Assembly: GCA_965247665.1 (NCBI GenBank)
Contig: CBDFHH010000005.1
Coordinates: 434,001-498,000 of the forward strand
DNA from: CAUZWH01 sp965247665
Lineage (GTDB): Bacteria > Pseudomonadota > Alphaproteobacteria > SHVV01
Length of the DNA stretch: 64,000 nucleotides
Reading direction: 5' to 3'
Made by a program: the position numbers and the translations under genes. Below the pieces are notes generated by a model, which saw only the letters and a list, made by a program, of their open reading frames with translations, was not told the DNA's origin and did not search any database. Shown here one piece after another: positions 8,962 through 17,604 of the stretch (positions are counted from its first letter, which is position 1; the number at the start of each line of letters is the position of its first letter).

Positions 8962-10476
8962 GTGATTGGGGAGCTCACCGCGCGCCGCGCTCGCCTCGAC
9001 GGCGGACGTCCGGCATTCGCGTGCGGCGACCTCCGCGTCGACTTCGCCGAATTGGAGGAGAGGGCGATCCGCGTCGCTCATGCCCTCGCCGCTCTCGGGA
9101 TCGCGAAGGGAGATCGATTCGCGGTGCTGATGCGCAACGGCATCGAGCTGGTTTCCCTGTATTACGCCGCCGCAAAAATCGGCGCGGTCCTATGCCCGCT
9201 CAATTGGCGATTGGCGCCTCCCGAGGTCGGCCGGATCCTCGATCACAGCCAAGCAAAACTGCTGCTCTTCGACCGAGAATTCGCGGCTGCGGCGGAGGCC
9301 TTGCCCGAGCTTGTCGGGCTCGGTGATTCGATTCCCGTAAACCCGGATTTCGCACAACGCGCCGCGACGGCCACGACCACCGCCTTGCCGGCGGCGACGG
9401 TCGGAGCCGACGATCCCCTGTTGCTGGCCTATACGTCGGGTACGACGGGGCTTCCCAAAGCGGCTGTGCTGAGCCACCGACGGATGTTGTGGACGTCGCT
9501 GACCATGGCGGCGACATTGGACTACAGCCGGCGCGACGTCGACCTGATCGCGGCACCGCTGTTCCATGTCGGCGGACTGTCCTTTGCTACTCTCTCGGTC
9601 CATCTCGGGGCCTGTTCGGTACTCCTGCCGGCTTGGGACCCGTCGGCCGTGCTTCGCCTGATTGCCGAGCAGCGCATCAATCACTTCTTCGCCGTCGCGG
9701 CGATGGTGAAGACCCTGGTGTCGCATGCCGATTTCGCCGTCGCCGACCTGTCGAGCCTGCGCTGGGTCATGGCGGGCGGAGCGCCGGTACCAGTAGCACT
9801 GATCGAAGCGTTTGCGGCGCGCGGTATCCCGCTGGTGCAATCCTACGGCGCCACCGAGACCGGCGGTCCGGCGACCGTCGTCGATATCGACCATGCTCTA
9901 ACCAAGGCGGGATCGGCCGGCCTGCCTTTCTTCCATACCGACGTGCGGGTCGCCAGCGACGCCGGCAGCGTCGCGAGGTCCGGCGAAGTCGGCGAAATTC
10001 AGGTGCGCGGCCCCCACATCGCCCCATATTGGCGGGATTCCAAAACGACGGCGGCAACGCGAGTCGGTGGCTGGTTTCGCACCGGTGATCTCGGCTATCT
10101 CGATGCGGATGGCTACCTTTACGTGCTTGGCCGCGGCAGCGAGCTCATCGTATCCGGCGGCGAGAACGTCTATCCCGCAGAGGTCGAAGCTGCTCTTGCC
10201 GATCTCCCCGGCATCGAGGAGGTATCGGTCATCGGCGTGCCGGACGCGCGCTGGGGTGAGACCGTTTGCGCCGTGGTGGTCCCGACCGAGGGCCACGAGA
10301 TCTCGTTGCAAGCGGTTCGCGCCCACTGCGCGGGCCGGATTGCCGGCTACAAAACGCCACGGCGCCTGGTCGTGGAAAAGCGGCGGCTGCCGCGCGGCGC
10401 AACCGGCAAGATCCGCCGTCGCGAGCTGCGTGATCGGTTGACCGAGGCTTGGAGCCGGTCAGTTCAGCATCAGTGA
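8962..10476 (+). CDS. AMP-dependent acyl-CoA synthetase/ligase
   Basis: 504 aa from a GTG start. Contains the adenylate-forming enzyme motifs in order: P-loop-like LAYTSGTTGLPKAA, YGATETGG, GWFRTGDLGYLDADGYLYVLGR, the hinge and FSGGENVYP-like segment SGGENVYPAEVE, and the C-terminal catalytic lysine in LPRGATGKIRRREL. It activates a carboxylic acid as acyl-AMP and then acyl-CoA. Last gene of the plus-strand operon; its 3' end overlaps the convergent TRAP dctM gene by 18 bases. Acid specificity (fatty, aromatic or other) cannot be told. Confidence 0.9.
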   Translation: MIGELTARRARLDGGRPAFACGDLRVDFAELEERAIRVAHALAALGIAKGDRFAVLMRNGIELVSLYYAAAKIGAVLCPLNWRLAPPEVGRILDHSQAKLLLFDREFAAAAEALPELVGLGDSIPVNPDFAQRAATATTTALPAATVGADDPLLLAYTSGTTGLPKAAVLSHRRMLWTSLTMAATLDYSRRDVDLIAAPLFHVGGLSFATLSVHLGACSVLLPAWDPSAVLRLIAEQRINHFFAVAAMVKTLVSHADFAVADLSSLRWVMAGGAPVPVALIEAFAARGIPLVQSYGATETGGPATVVDIDHALTKAGSAGLPFFHTDVRVASDAGSVARSGEVGEIQVRGPHIAPYWRDSKTTAATRVGGWFRTGDLGYLDADGYLYVLGRGSELIVSGGENVYPAEVEAALADLPGIEEVSVIGVPDARWGETVCAVVVPTEGHEISLQAVRAHCAGRIAGYKTPRRLVVEKRRLPRGATGKIRRRELRDRLTEAWSRSVQHQ

Positions 10477-11754
10477 CGGCAGCACGAGCGACAATGCCGG
10501 CACGAAGATAAGCAATGCGATCCGGAAGATATCGGCGATCCAAAACGGGGTCACGCCGGCGAAGATGCGCCCGGTGGGAACGTCCGGCAGCAATCCGCGC
10601 AGGACGAAGACGTTGACGCCGATCGGCGGCGTGATGAGGCTGATCTCGGTAACCACCACGACAACGATGCCGAACCACACCAGGTTGAAGCCGAGGCTAT
10701 CGACCAGCGGCACGAACACCGGCACCGTCAGCAGGATCATCGACACGCTCTCGAACACGCAGCCGAGCACCAGGTAGATCGCAACGATCACCAGGATGAT
10801 CACGATCGGGGCGACGTCGAGGCCGCCGGCGAACTCGATCAGCGCCTGCGACATCCCGACCGTGGTGATGAAGTTGGCAAACAGCAACGCCCCGATCAGC
10901 ACGACGAACAGCATCGAGGTCATCAATGCGGTTTCGACCAGCACGCCGAACAGCGTCCGCCACGGCAGCCGACCGCGGAGCAGCGCGAACAGGAAACCGC
11001 CGAAGGCCCCGACGCCGCCCGCCTCGGTCGGCGTGAACACGCCGAGATAGATGCCTCCCATGACGATGACGAACAGGAGCAACACGCTCCACACTCTGCG
11101 CAGCGCAATCCAACGCTGCGGCCAGGAGGTGTACTCGGCGGCGGGGCCGAGCTCCGGCTTGAGGCGAATCGATGCCTGTACGGCGGCGATATAGAACATC
11201 ACGCCGATGATCCCGGGAACGATTCCGGCGATGAACAGTGCACTAATGCTGGTCTCGGTGAGGATGCCGTAGATGATGAGGATGACGCTGGGCGGAATCA
11301 GGATTCCGAGCGTGCCGCCGGCCGCGATCGAACCCGCGGCGAGGCTGTCGGCATAGCCGAAGCGCCGCATGGAAGGCATCGCCACCTTGGCCATGGTCGC
11401 GGCCGTCGCCAGGCTCGAGCCGCAGATCGCGCTAAATCCCCCGCAGGCGACGATGGTCGCCATCGACAGGCCGCCGCGGCGGTGCCCGAGAAACGCGTTC
11501 GAGGCGGCGTAGAGTTCGTGGGAGAGCCCGGCCCGGCCGACAAATGTACCCATGAGAATAAACAGCGGTACCACCGAGAACTCGTAGGTTTCCGCGGTGT
11601 CGCGTGCAATCTGTGCGATCAGCGCCAGCGCCGGGCGCAATCCGATTTCGAGCGCGAAACCGGTGACGCCGACGATCGCCAGCGCGAACGCGATCGGCAG
11701 CCGCAAGAAGATCAGCAGCAGCAGAACCGCCAGCGCGAACAGCGCTTCGATCAT
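10459..11754 (-). CDS. TRAP transporter large permease, DctM family
   Basis: 431 aa, very hydrophobic, about 12 membrane segments. Family signatures: GTFVGRAGLSHELY near residue 70, GGFSAICGSSLATAATM (substrate/Na+ site region), AAGGTLGILIPPSVILIIYG, and a late LITPPIGVNVFVLRG. With the DctQ and DctP genes immediately upstream it forms a tripartite Na+-driven importer for an organic acid. Gene order on the minus strand is P-Q-M, the commonest order. It faces the catabolic operon 1584-10476 tail to tail and may import its substrate (inference). Confidence 0.93.
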   Translation of the reverse strand: MIEALFALAVLLLLIFLRLPIAFALAIVGVTGFALEIGLRPALALIAQIARDTAETYEFSVVPLFILMGTFVGRAGLSHELYAASNAFLGHRRGGLSMATIVACGGFSAICGSSLATAATMAKVAMPSMRRFGYADSLAAGSIAAGGTLGILIPPSVILIIYGILTETSISALFIAGIVPGIIGVMFYIAAVQASIRLKPELGPAAEYTSWPQRWIALRRVWSVLLLFVIVMGGIYLGVFTPTEAGGVGAFGGFLFALLRGRLPWRTLFGVLVETALMTSMLFVVLIGALLFANFITTVGMSQALIEFAGGLDVAPIVIILVIVAIYLVLGCVFESVSMILLTVPVFVPLVDSLGFNLVWFGIVVVVVTEISLITPPIGVNVFVLRGLLPDVPTGRIFAGVTPFWIADIFRIALLIFVPALSLVLPSLMLN

Positions 11755-11783
11755 CTATCCCTGCGGGAAAAGGAGGCTGGCGA

Positions 11784-12347
11784 TCACCGGTCTTCGGCGG
11801 CGGCGCCGATTGGCGGGAGAATCTTCTCGACCGGCCGCTTGGCGCCGCGCAGATAGCGCAGCGCGTTGGCGAACAACACAAGCGCGCCGAGACCGCTGAA
11901 CACGCTCATATAAAAGATCGCCGGCGCCCGCGGCAACCGCAGATACTCCGTGACGTCGCCGAATTCGGCCGTTTGCATGGCGTAGATCCACAGGCGCCAG
12001 CACAGGATCGCCAGGGCGACCGCGCAAATCAGATTGATGAGGATTTGGCGGGCGCGGACAACACCTCCGGGTGTGAACCCGTCAAGCAGATCGATCGTGA
12101 TGTGCTGCTCGAAACGACTTACGGCGGGCAGAGCAGCAAAGATCAGAGCCGCCATCATCACCTTGGTGATCTCCCAGCTCCCCGGGAGCGGCGCATTGAA
12201 GACGTAGCGGCCGACGACATCGACCACGGTCACCGCCATCAACAGGGCGAGGATGACGCCCGCAATCCCGCCGCAGATCCAGAAGACGATCCTGCTCAGA
12301 GGATCGCCGGCGCCACGCTGGGCGCCGTCGGCGGGTGTTTCCGCCAC
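11784..12347 (-). CDS. TRAP transporter small permease, DctQ family
   Basis: 187 aa with four predicted membrane helices: residues about 22-45, 60-80, 105-125 and 145-165. The first loop carries the DctQ pattern VVDVVGRYVFNAPLPGSWEITK, here matched at VVGRYVFNAPLPGSWE. It lies 13 bases downstream of the binding-protein gene and 29 bases upstream of dctM, so the three are one transcription unit. Small DctQ subunits bridge the binding protein and the large permease. Confidence 0.88.
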   Translation of the reverse strand: MAETPADGAQRGAGDPLSRIVFWICGGIAGVILALLMAVTVVDVVGRYVFNAPLPGSWEITKVMMAALIFAALPAVSRFEQHITIDLLDGFTPGGVVRARQILINLICAVALAILCWRLWIYAMQTAEFGDVTEYLRLPRAPAIFYMSVFSGLGALVLFANALRYLRGAKRPVEKILPPIGAAAEDR

Positions 12348-12360
12348 GACGCCCTAACGC

Positions 12361-13392
12361 CTACATGCCCTTCTTGATTTTCTGCACTTCCTCGCGCAGC
12401 TCGGCAAGCACCTGAGCCGCGTTCGAGAGCCCCTCGGCTTGGGCACGCTTGGTCCACTCGTCATCGAGGTCGGAAAGACGCTCCTTGATCGTCATGTGCA
12501 AGTCGGCGCTGACCGGAGCGATCGTGTTGCCGGCCTTGGTCAGCGCGGCGTGACTAATCTTGTCGGCGCGATCCCACACGCGGCCGAAATGGGCCGACAT
12601 CTCTTCGCCAGCCACGCTCATGACGGCGTCCTGCTCGGCTTTTGACAGCGAATTGAACTTGTCCTCGTTCATGATCGCCGCGAAGCTCGCCCCATAGAGG
12701 CCGCCCGGGACCGAGTAATGATACTTGACGACATCGCCGAGCCTGAAGCTGGTGATGGTCTCGAGCGAGAAGAAAATACCGTCGGCGACGCCCTGGCTGA
12801 GCAGCTCATGCGCCTTGGTGGCCGGCGCGGAGACGCTGACGACGCCGAGACGTTTGGCGATCGCGCTCTGTACGCCGCCGCCGGTACGGATCTTCAGACC
12901 TTTGATCTGCTCGACTTTGGTCACCGCCTGACGCGTATGGATCATGCCGGGACCGTGGCTGAACAGCGCCAGCAGCTTGACCCCTTTGTGCTCGTTGAAC
13001 TTGGCGATGTGTTTTTGGTAGGTGCGCCAATAGGCACGCGACATCTGCTCGGCGTTGCCGTCGAGGCCGGGCAGCTCGACCATATCGGTGAAGACGAACC
13101 GGCCGGTGGTGTAGCCGTGGGTGATCCAGGCCATGTCGGCGATGCCGGTGCGCACGCGGTCGAGCAGGTCGCGCGGGTTGATCGGCGGATAGGTGGTCTT
13201 GATCTTGATGCTGCCCTTGCCGGCTTGCTCGGCTTGCGCAATCCACTGCGGCCACCCTTCGGAATTCATGCCGTGCTTGGGTCCCGCATAGGTTTCCAGA
13301 CGAATGGTCGATTCGGCGCCGGCCACGCTCGCGAATGCGAGCAGCAGCGCTGCGGCGCAAAGATAGGCAAAGGTTTGCTTGATCGAGGTCAT
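12361..13392 (-). CDS. TRAP transporter substrate-binding protein, DctP family
   Basis: 343 aa from the ATG at 13392, preceded by GGAGG; a longer frame to 13428 is less likely. The N-terminus is a Sec signal peptide (basic start, hydrophobic core LCAAALLLAFASV, AGA/ES cleavage). The periplasmic part has the DctP features: RLETYAGP start, DLLDRVRTGIADMAW, and the KGLKIRTGGG strand where a conserved Arg in this family usually binds the ligand carboxylate. It lies first in the operon. Ligand is probably a small carboxylate but cannot be named. Confidence 0.9.
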   Translation of the reverse strand: MTSIKQTFAYLCAAALLLAFASVAGAESTIRLETYAGPKHGMNSEGWPQWIAQAEQAGKGSIKIKTTYPPINPRDLLDRVRTGIADMAWITHGYTTGRFVFTDMVELPGLDGNAEQMSRAYWRTYQKHIAKFNEHKGVKLLALFSHGPGMIHTRQAVTKVEQIKGLKIRTGGGVQSAIAKRLGVVSVSAPATKAHELLSQGVADGIFFSLETITSFRLGDVVKYHYSVPGGLYGASFAAIMNEDKFNSLSKAEQDAVMSVAGEEMSAHFGRVWDRADKISHAALTKAGNTIAPVSADLHMTIKERLSDLDDEWTKRAQAEGLSNAAQVLAELREEVQKIKKGM

Positions 13393-13741
13393 CCCATCCT
13401 CCCTGAGCAAGTGCGGACGCGCCTCCAACTTGGCGTGCCGTTGGCCGCCCGATCATAGGGATAGGCTCGGCTCGGTACAACTCGGGGCTTACCCCGAAAT
13501 AGGGACTCACCGAGAAGCAGGGGATTTCCGATTCGGCGCGGTTCGACCTACCCGAACCGCCGGCCGCGGGTCACCGGCGGTCGTCAGCGCGACAAGCGCG
13601 GGTGAGTATTGCGGTCGTCCGCTCACGACGCTCATCGCCGCTCGCGATTGGCGCGCCGCTCCGGCCAAGGCCGGTTCTGATTTCTGGGTCTGGTCCGCGG
13701 TGCGGATCATCATGCGGGCGGATTCCGGGAACCGGATGACT
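13393..13741. other. 349-bp intergenic region between dctP and the dauA-like gene
   Basis: The right part follows the 3' end of the dauA-like gene and the left part is the upstream region of the TRAP operon, both on the minus strand. The dctP ribosome-binding site (GGAGG on the minus strand) sits just right of 13392. I see no convincing protein, no intrinsic terminator with a T run, and no clear sigma-70 promoter; open frames here have no recognisable domain. Confidence 0.5.
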
Positions 13742-14887
13742 TCAACGAAGGCGCGCGGGCGACAGGGCGTCCGTGTCGACGCCAAACGCAGCGATATGGT
13801 CCGGCATCCCGGCACCGCTCGCCATTTCGGCAGCCAATTGTCCCAACGCCGGTGCGGTTTGAATCCCGTAGCCGCCCTGGCCGACGAGCCAGAAAAATCC
13901 TTCCACATCGGGATCGAACCCGACCACCGGCGTTTTGTCGCCGACGAAAGTTCGCAACCCGGCCCACTTGTGCTCGATCCGCGAAACCGCCATCGTTGTT
14001 GCGCGCTCGATGCGATCGACAGCAACCGCAACGTCGAGTTCGTCGGGCTGAACGTCGCTGGGCGGCATCGGCGTTTCGTCCGCCGGCGAGCACAGAACCA
14101 GCCCCGATTCAGGTTTGAAATAGAATTCCTCGGCGATGTCGACGATGATCGGCCAGCGCGTGACATCCCAGTCGCCGGACCGAAAGGTCAATGCGGTGCG
14201 ACGCTTCGGCACCAACCCTATCGGCGTAACGCCGGCCAACTCGGCGACCATATCGCCCCACGCACCCGCCGCGTCAACGAGTACGGGCGCCGAAAACGCT
14301 GCCAGCGACGTCTCGACCCGCCAGACCTCGCCGGCACGGCTGATCGACAGCACTGCCGCGTCGGTCACGAGCTTCCCGTTCCTGGCGCGAATCCCGCGGA
14401 TGAAGCCCTGGTGCAAAGCATGCACATCGATATCCATCGCCGCAGCTTCCTGCGCGGCGGCGCTCACATAGCCGTCGCGCAGCGCCGGGACGAGAGCTTG
14501 GACCTCGGCCGGGTCGATCGTGCAAAACCGATCGGGATCGTTGATTTCCTCGAGGCGGGCGTTGATGAGCGCGGCTTGATCGCTACGGCCGATAAAAATC
14601 GTACCGCGCTCGGTCAGGAGTGGCGCCTCGGCGAACCCGTCCGGTGGGCCGGTGTAGAACGCGCGCCCCGCGCCGGTCAGCGCGCGGATCGTCGCGTTGC
14701 CGTAGGTCGTCGCATAGACCGCGGCGGAGCGGCCGGTCGCGTGGTAGCCGGGTTGCTCTTCACGCTCAAGCACAACCACCGCGCCTTTGTCGGCCAGGAA
14801 ATACCCCGCCGAACAGCCGGCCATGCCGCCGCCTACGACGAGGTAGTCGCAACCAAACGCGTCACAAGCCATCGTCGAGCCCGTCAT
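13742..14887 (-). CDS. dauA: D-arginine dehydrogenase-like FAD-dependent amine/D-amino acid oxidoreductase
   Basis: 381 aa (or 376 from the ATG at 14872). The N-terminus is the FAD-binding DYLVVGGGMAGCSAGYFLA with an acidic strand end LEREEQPGYHATGRSAA. Later segments LHQGFIRGI, LVDAAGAWGD, PKRRTAL, WAGLRTFV and GQGGYGIQTAPA match, as I recall it, Pseudomonas aeruginosa D-arginine dehydrogenase closely along the whole length. That enzyme oxidises D-arginine and other D-amino acids to 2-oxo acids and passes electrons to quinone. Single gene, divergent from the eIF2B-like gene with about 100 bases between. Close family match; exact amino acid specificity is inferred. Confidence 0.8.
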   Translation of the reverse strand: MTGSTMACDAFGCDYLVVGGGMAGCSAGYFLADKGAVVVLEREEQPGYHATGRSAAVYATTYGNATIRALTGAGRAFYTGPPDGFAEAPLLTERGTIFIGRSDQAALINARLEEINDPDRFCTIDPAEVQALVPALRDGYVSAAAQEAAAMDIDVHALHQGFIRGIRARNGKLVTDAAVLSISRAGEVWRVETSLAAFSAPVLVDAAGAWGDMVAELAGVTPIGLVPKRRTALTFRSGDWDVTRWPIIVDIAEEFYFKPESGLVLCSPADETPMPPSDVQPDELDVAVAVDRIERATTMAVSRIEHKWAGLRTFVGDKTPVVGFDPDVEGFFWLVGQGGYGIQTAPALGQLAAEMASGAGMPDHIAAFGVDTDALSPARLR

Positions 14888-14990
14888 TCTGCTCGCCCGA
14901 GAATAGCAGAGGCCGGTTTCGTTGATCTCCCGAAACCCGCATGCGGTATCATTGCCGCTGATGTGCTCGCAACCGGCGGGAGCGACGATC

Positions 14991-15731
14991 ATGGATGACG
15001 CCCGATTCCGTACCTGCCTCGATGAACTCGCTGGCGACCGCAGCCATGGCGCCGGTGAACTGGCGCGGCGCTGTCTGGAATGGGCCGCCTTGAGCGCGCA
15101 AGCGGCGGTGGCATCCGATTGCCGGCAGTTGCGCGAACGCCTCTCCGAGAGATGCCGCGCCATGACGGCGACGCGACCGAGCATGGCGCCGATCGCCAAT
15201 CTGCTCGATCGTTGGCACCAGGCACTTGAAGCGGAGACCGACCTCGCGGCGTTCCGCGTGGAGGCAGCACGCTCGGCGCGACGGTTGATCGCCGAATCCC
15301 AAGATGCGTCGGCCGGTGCCGCCGCCAACGCTTGCGAGATCGTTGGCGACGCGCAAATGTTGCTGACGCACAGCTACAGCTCGACGATCGTCGAGCTGTT
15401 CGAACGGCTACGGCACAATGATGTAACGGTTATCGTCACCGAGTCGCGGCCGCGAAATGAGGGCTACCAGACGATCGAGCGCCTCGTCGCGATGGGTCTG
15501 GCGGCAAGGTTGATCACCGACGCCCAGATCGGCATTGCCATCGGCGGCGTCGACGCGGTCGTCGTCGGGGCCGATGGTATTCTCGCCGACGACAGCGTGA
15601 TCAACAAGGCGGGCACCTATCCTCTGGCGCTCGCCGCGCACGATCGGGGAGTCCCGTTCTACGTGTGCGCGGAGAGTTTCAAGCGCTGGCCCGCCGAACT
15701 GGTGCCGCCCGAGCCGATCCTCGAAGAGTAA
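14991..15731 (+). CDS. eIF2B alpha/beta/delta-like protein (R15P isomerase/MtnA superfamily), frameshifted at the 3' end
   Basis: 246 aa as read; ATG at 14991 preceded by CGGGAG. Seen: NACEIVGDAQMLLTHSYSST, TVIVTESRPRNEGYQT, IGGVDAVVVGADGI and INKAGTYPLALAAHDRGVPFYVCAE, the ordered motifs of the eIF2B-like sugar-phosphate isomerase superfamily. The frame stops early at TAA 15729-15731. The missing family C-terminus continues in the +1 frame from 15730 to the TAG at 15850-15852. One extra base near 15729 explains this. Bacterial members of this branch have poorly known roles; ribose-1,5-bisphosphate or related sugar-phosphate isomerisation is possible. Family sure, activity unsure, intactness doubtful. 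Confidence 0.75.
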   Translation: MDDARFRTCLDELAGDRSHGAGELARRCLEWAALSAQAAVASDCRQLRERLSERCRAMTATRPSMAPIANLLDRWHQALEAETDLAAFRVEAARSARRLIAESQDASAGAAANACEIVGDAQMLLTHSYSSTIVELFERLRHNDVTVIVTESRPRNEGYQTIERLVAMGLAARLITDAQIGIAIGGVDAVVVGADGILADDSVINKAGTYPLALAAHDRGVPFYVCAESFKRWPAELVPPEPILEE

Positions 15732-15852
15732 AGACGGCGCCGAGCTGGGCGCGCCCGATTGGCATGGCGTGACCAAGCGGAATGTCTACTTTGACATCAC
15801 GCCGGCACGTCTGATTACGCGCTGCATCACGGAAGAAGAGATCCCCGTCTAG
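15730..15852 (+). pseudogene. out-of-frame C-terminal tail of the eIF2B-like gene
   Basis: Reading in the +1 frame from 15730 gives KDGAELGAPDW, then NVYFDITPARLIT and a CITEEEIPV end. The YFD.TPA.LI..ITE pattern is the standard last helix-strand of eIF2B-like/MtnA proteins, so this is the true C-terminus of the preceding gene split off by a one-base shift. Removing the T at 15729 joins GAA GAG to AAA GAC and gives a protein of about 286 aa. It could be a real mutation, a programmed frameshift or a sequence error. Confidence 0.75.
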
Positions 15853-15948
15853 CTCCCCGCGGATGGTGACGGTTTTGTAACCTAACCCTGTACGACCGCA
15901 ACCCAAGCAGCGCTAGAATGACACCGGCAGAACAAGGAGGTTGTACTC

Positions 15949-17469
15949 ATGAGTAGCGTCAACACATGGATTCGCCTGGCGTTCGCCGGCGTGATCGCGG
16001 CGACCACGGCATTGGCCGCCGGCAGCGTCGACGCGGAAGCGACCAGGCTGACGATCGTTCACTTCAACGACCTCGACCGCATGGAAGAGAAGCGCGGCCA
16101 GGGCGGCGTCGCGAAACTGGCGGCGGTGATCAAAGCCGAACGGCAGAAATCGGAGAACGTGCTGGTGACCTTTGGCGGCGATACGATTTCTCCGTCGCTG
16201 ATGTCGGGCTTCGACAAGGGCGCGCATATGATCGATCTGCTCAACAAGCTCGGTCTCACCGCCATGGCGATCGGCAATCACGAGTTCGACTTCGGACCTG
16301 AGATCGCCATGAAACGTATCGCCGAAGCCGAGTTCCCGGTGCTCGGGGCCAACAATGTGGATACCGACGGCGACATCATCGACGGCGCGCAGGCGTCGAT
16401 GACGGTCGATGTCGGGCCGTTCAAGGTAGGCATTTTCGGGCTGACGACGGTCGGCACGGCGGTTAAATCAAGCCCGGGCGGCGTGAAGTTCCGCCCCGCG
16501 ACCGAGGTCGCGGCCGAGCAGGCCAAGGCACTGCGCGACGCCGGTGCCGATCTGGTGATCGCGCTGGCCCACACTGACGTTGGCGAAGATGCCGAATTGT
16601 TGGCACAAGGCGCGATCGACATATTGTTGAGCGGCGACGACCATCTGCTGCGCATCGATTACAACGGTAAGGTCCTGTTCGCGGAGTCCGGCGAGCAAGC
16701 GGAGTGGGTAACGGTGATCGACCTCGATCTCGACAAGATCGAGCGACGCGGCAGGCAGCGCTTCGTTTGGAGTCCGGCATTTCGGGTGATCAATACGGCC
16801 CATGTCGAGGCCGATGCGGAGCTGGCGGCGGCGGCCAAGGTCTATCTCGACAAACTCTCGAAAGAGCTCGACATAGATATCGGTTCCACGTCCACCGATC
16901 TTGACAGTCGCCGCGCCACGATTCGTTCGCAGGAAGCGGCGATCGCCAACCTGATCACCGACGCCATGCGCATGGCGGTCAGCGCCGACATCGCACTCAC
17001 CAACGGGGGCGGGATTCGCGCCAACCGGCAGTACGCGCCCGGTACCAAGCTGACCCGGCGCGACATCCTCAGCGAGCTGCCGTTCGGCAACATAACCGTG
17101 GTTATCGAACTGACCGGCAAGGACGTTGTCGCGGCGCTCGAAAACGGCTTTAGCCAGATCGAAAAGGCCTCCGGCCGATTCCCGCATGTTTCGGGCCTGT
17201 CCGTGGTCTACGACCCCGGCCAGCCCGCCGGCAGCCGCGTGGTCGAGGTCAGGCATGGCGACAGCGTGCTTGATCCCGACAAGACCTATACGCTCGCGAC
17301 CAACGATTTCGTCGGTCGCGGCGGCGATGGCTACCAGATGTTCGCCCGCAAGAAGCGGCTGGTCGACGCCAACGCCGGTACGCTGATGGCGAGCCAAGTA
17401 ATCCAGTTTATCGCGGCCAAGGGAATCGTCAGTCCCAAGCTGGAAGGACGGATCCGCGCCGTCAACTGA
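15949..17469 (+). CDS. periplasmic 5'-nucleotidase/cyclic phosphodiesterase, UshA-like
   Basis: 506 aa; strong AAGGAGG upstream and a signal peptide in the first 29 residues. N-terminal metallophosphatase domain: VHFNDLD, TFGGDTISPS, AIGNHEFDFG, ALAHTDVGEDA, LLSGDDHLL. C-terminal 5_nucleotid_C domain: LTNGGGIRAN, LPFGNITVVIELTG, YTLATNDFVGRGGDGY, with the Phe/Gly features that clamp the nucleotide base. The first metal motif is N-D-L-D (D41, D43), where UshA has Asp-x-His, so one ligand is changed. It hydrolyses nucleotides in the periplasm for phosphate or nucleoside salvage. Family sure. Confidence 0.9.
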   Translation: MSSVNTWIRLAFAGVIAATTALAAGSVDAEATRLTIVHFNDLDRMEEKRGQGGVAKLAAVIKAERQKSENVLVTFGGDTISPSLMSGFDKGAHMIDLLNKLGLTAMAIGNHEFDFGPEIAMKRIAEAEFPVLGANNVDTDGDIIDGAQASMTVDVGPFKVGIFGLTTVGTAVKSSPGGVKFRPATEVAAEQAKALRDAGADLVIALAHTDVGEDAELLAQGAIDILLSGDDHLLRIDYNGKVLFAESGEQAEWVTVIDLDLDKIERRGRQRFVWSPAFRVINTAHVEADAELAAAAKVYLDKLSKELDIDIGSTSTDLDSRRATIRSQEAAIANLITDAMRMAVSADIALTNGGGIRANRQYAPGTKLTRRDILSELPFGNITVVIELTGKDVVAALENGFSQIEKASGRFPHVSGLSVVYDPGQPAGSRVVEVRHGDSVLDPDKTYTLATNDFVGRGGDGYQMFARKKRLVDANAGTLMASQVIQFIAAKGIVSPKLEGRIRAVN

Positions 17470-17475
17470 AGCCGA

Positions 17476-17508
17476 CAGGCCGCGCACCCGATTTCGGCGC
17501 GCGGCCTG
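17476..17508 (+). terminator. hairpin after the 5'-nucleotidase gene
   Basis: A perfect 10-bp stem, CAGGCCGCGC (17476-17485) with GCGCGGCCTG (17499-17508), around a 13-base loop, beginning 7 bases after the stop codon. There is no T run, so it may be a Rho-assisted or 3'-end-protecting hairpin rather than a classic terminator. Confidence 0.5.
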
Positions 17509-17604
17509 CGTTCACCGCCGGTCGAAGCGACGCGGCAGCGGACCGGGTCCGGGTTGACGCAACCGGTTCCGCTCGCCGCACCGTGGCCGCACCCGATTGT
17601 GCCT

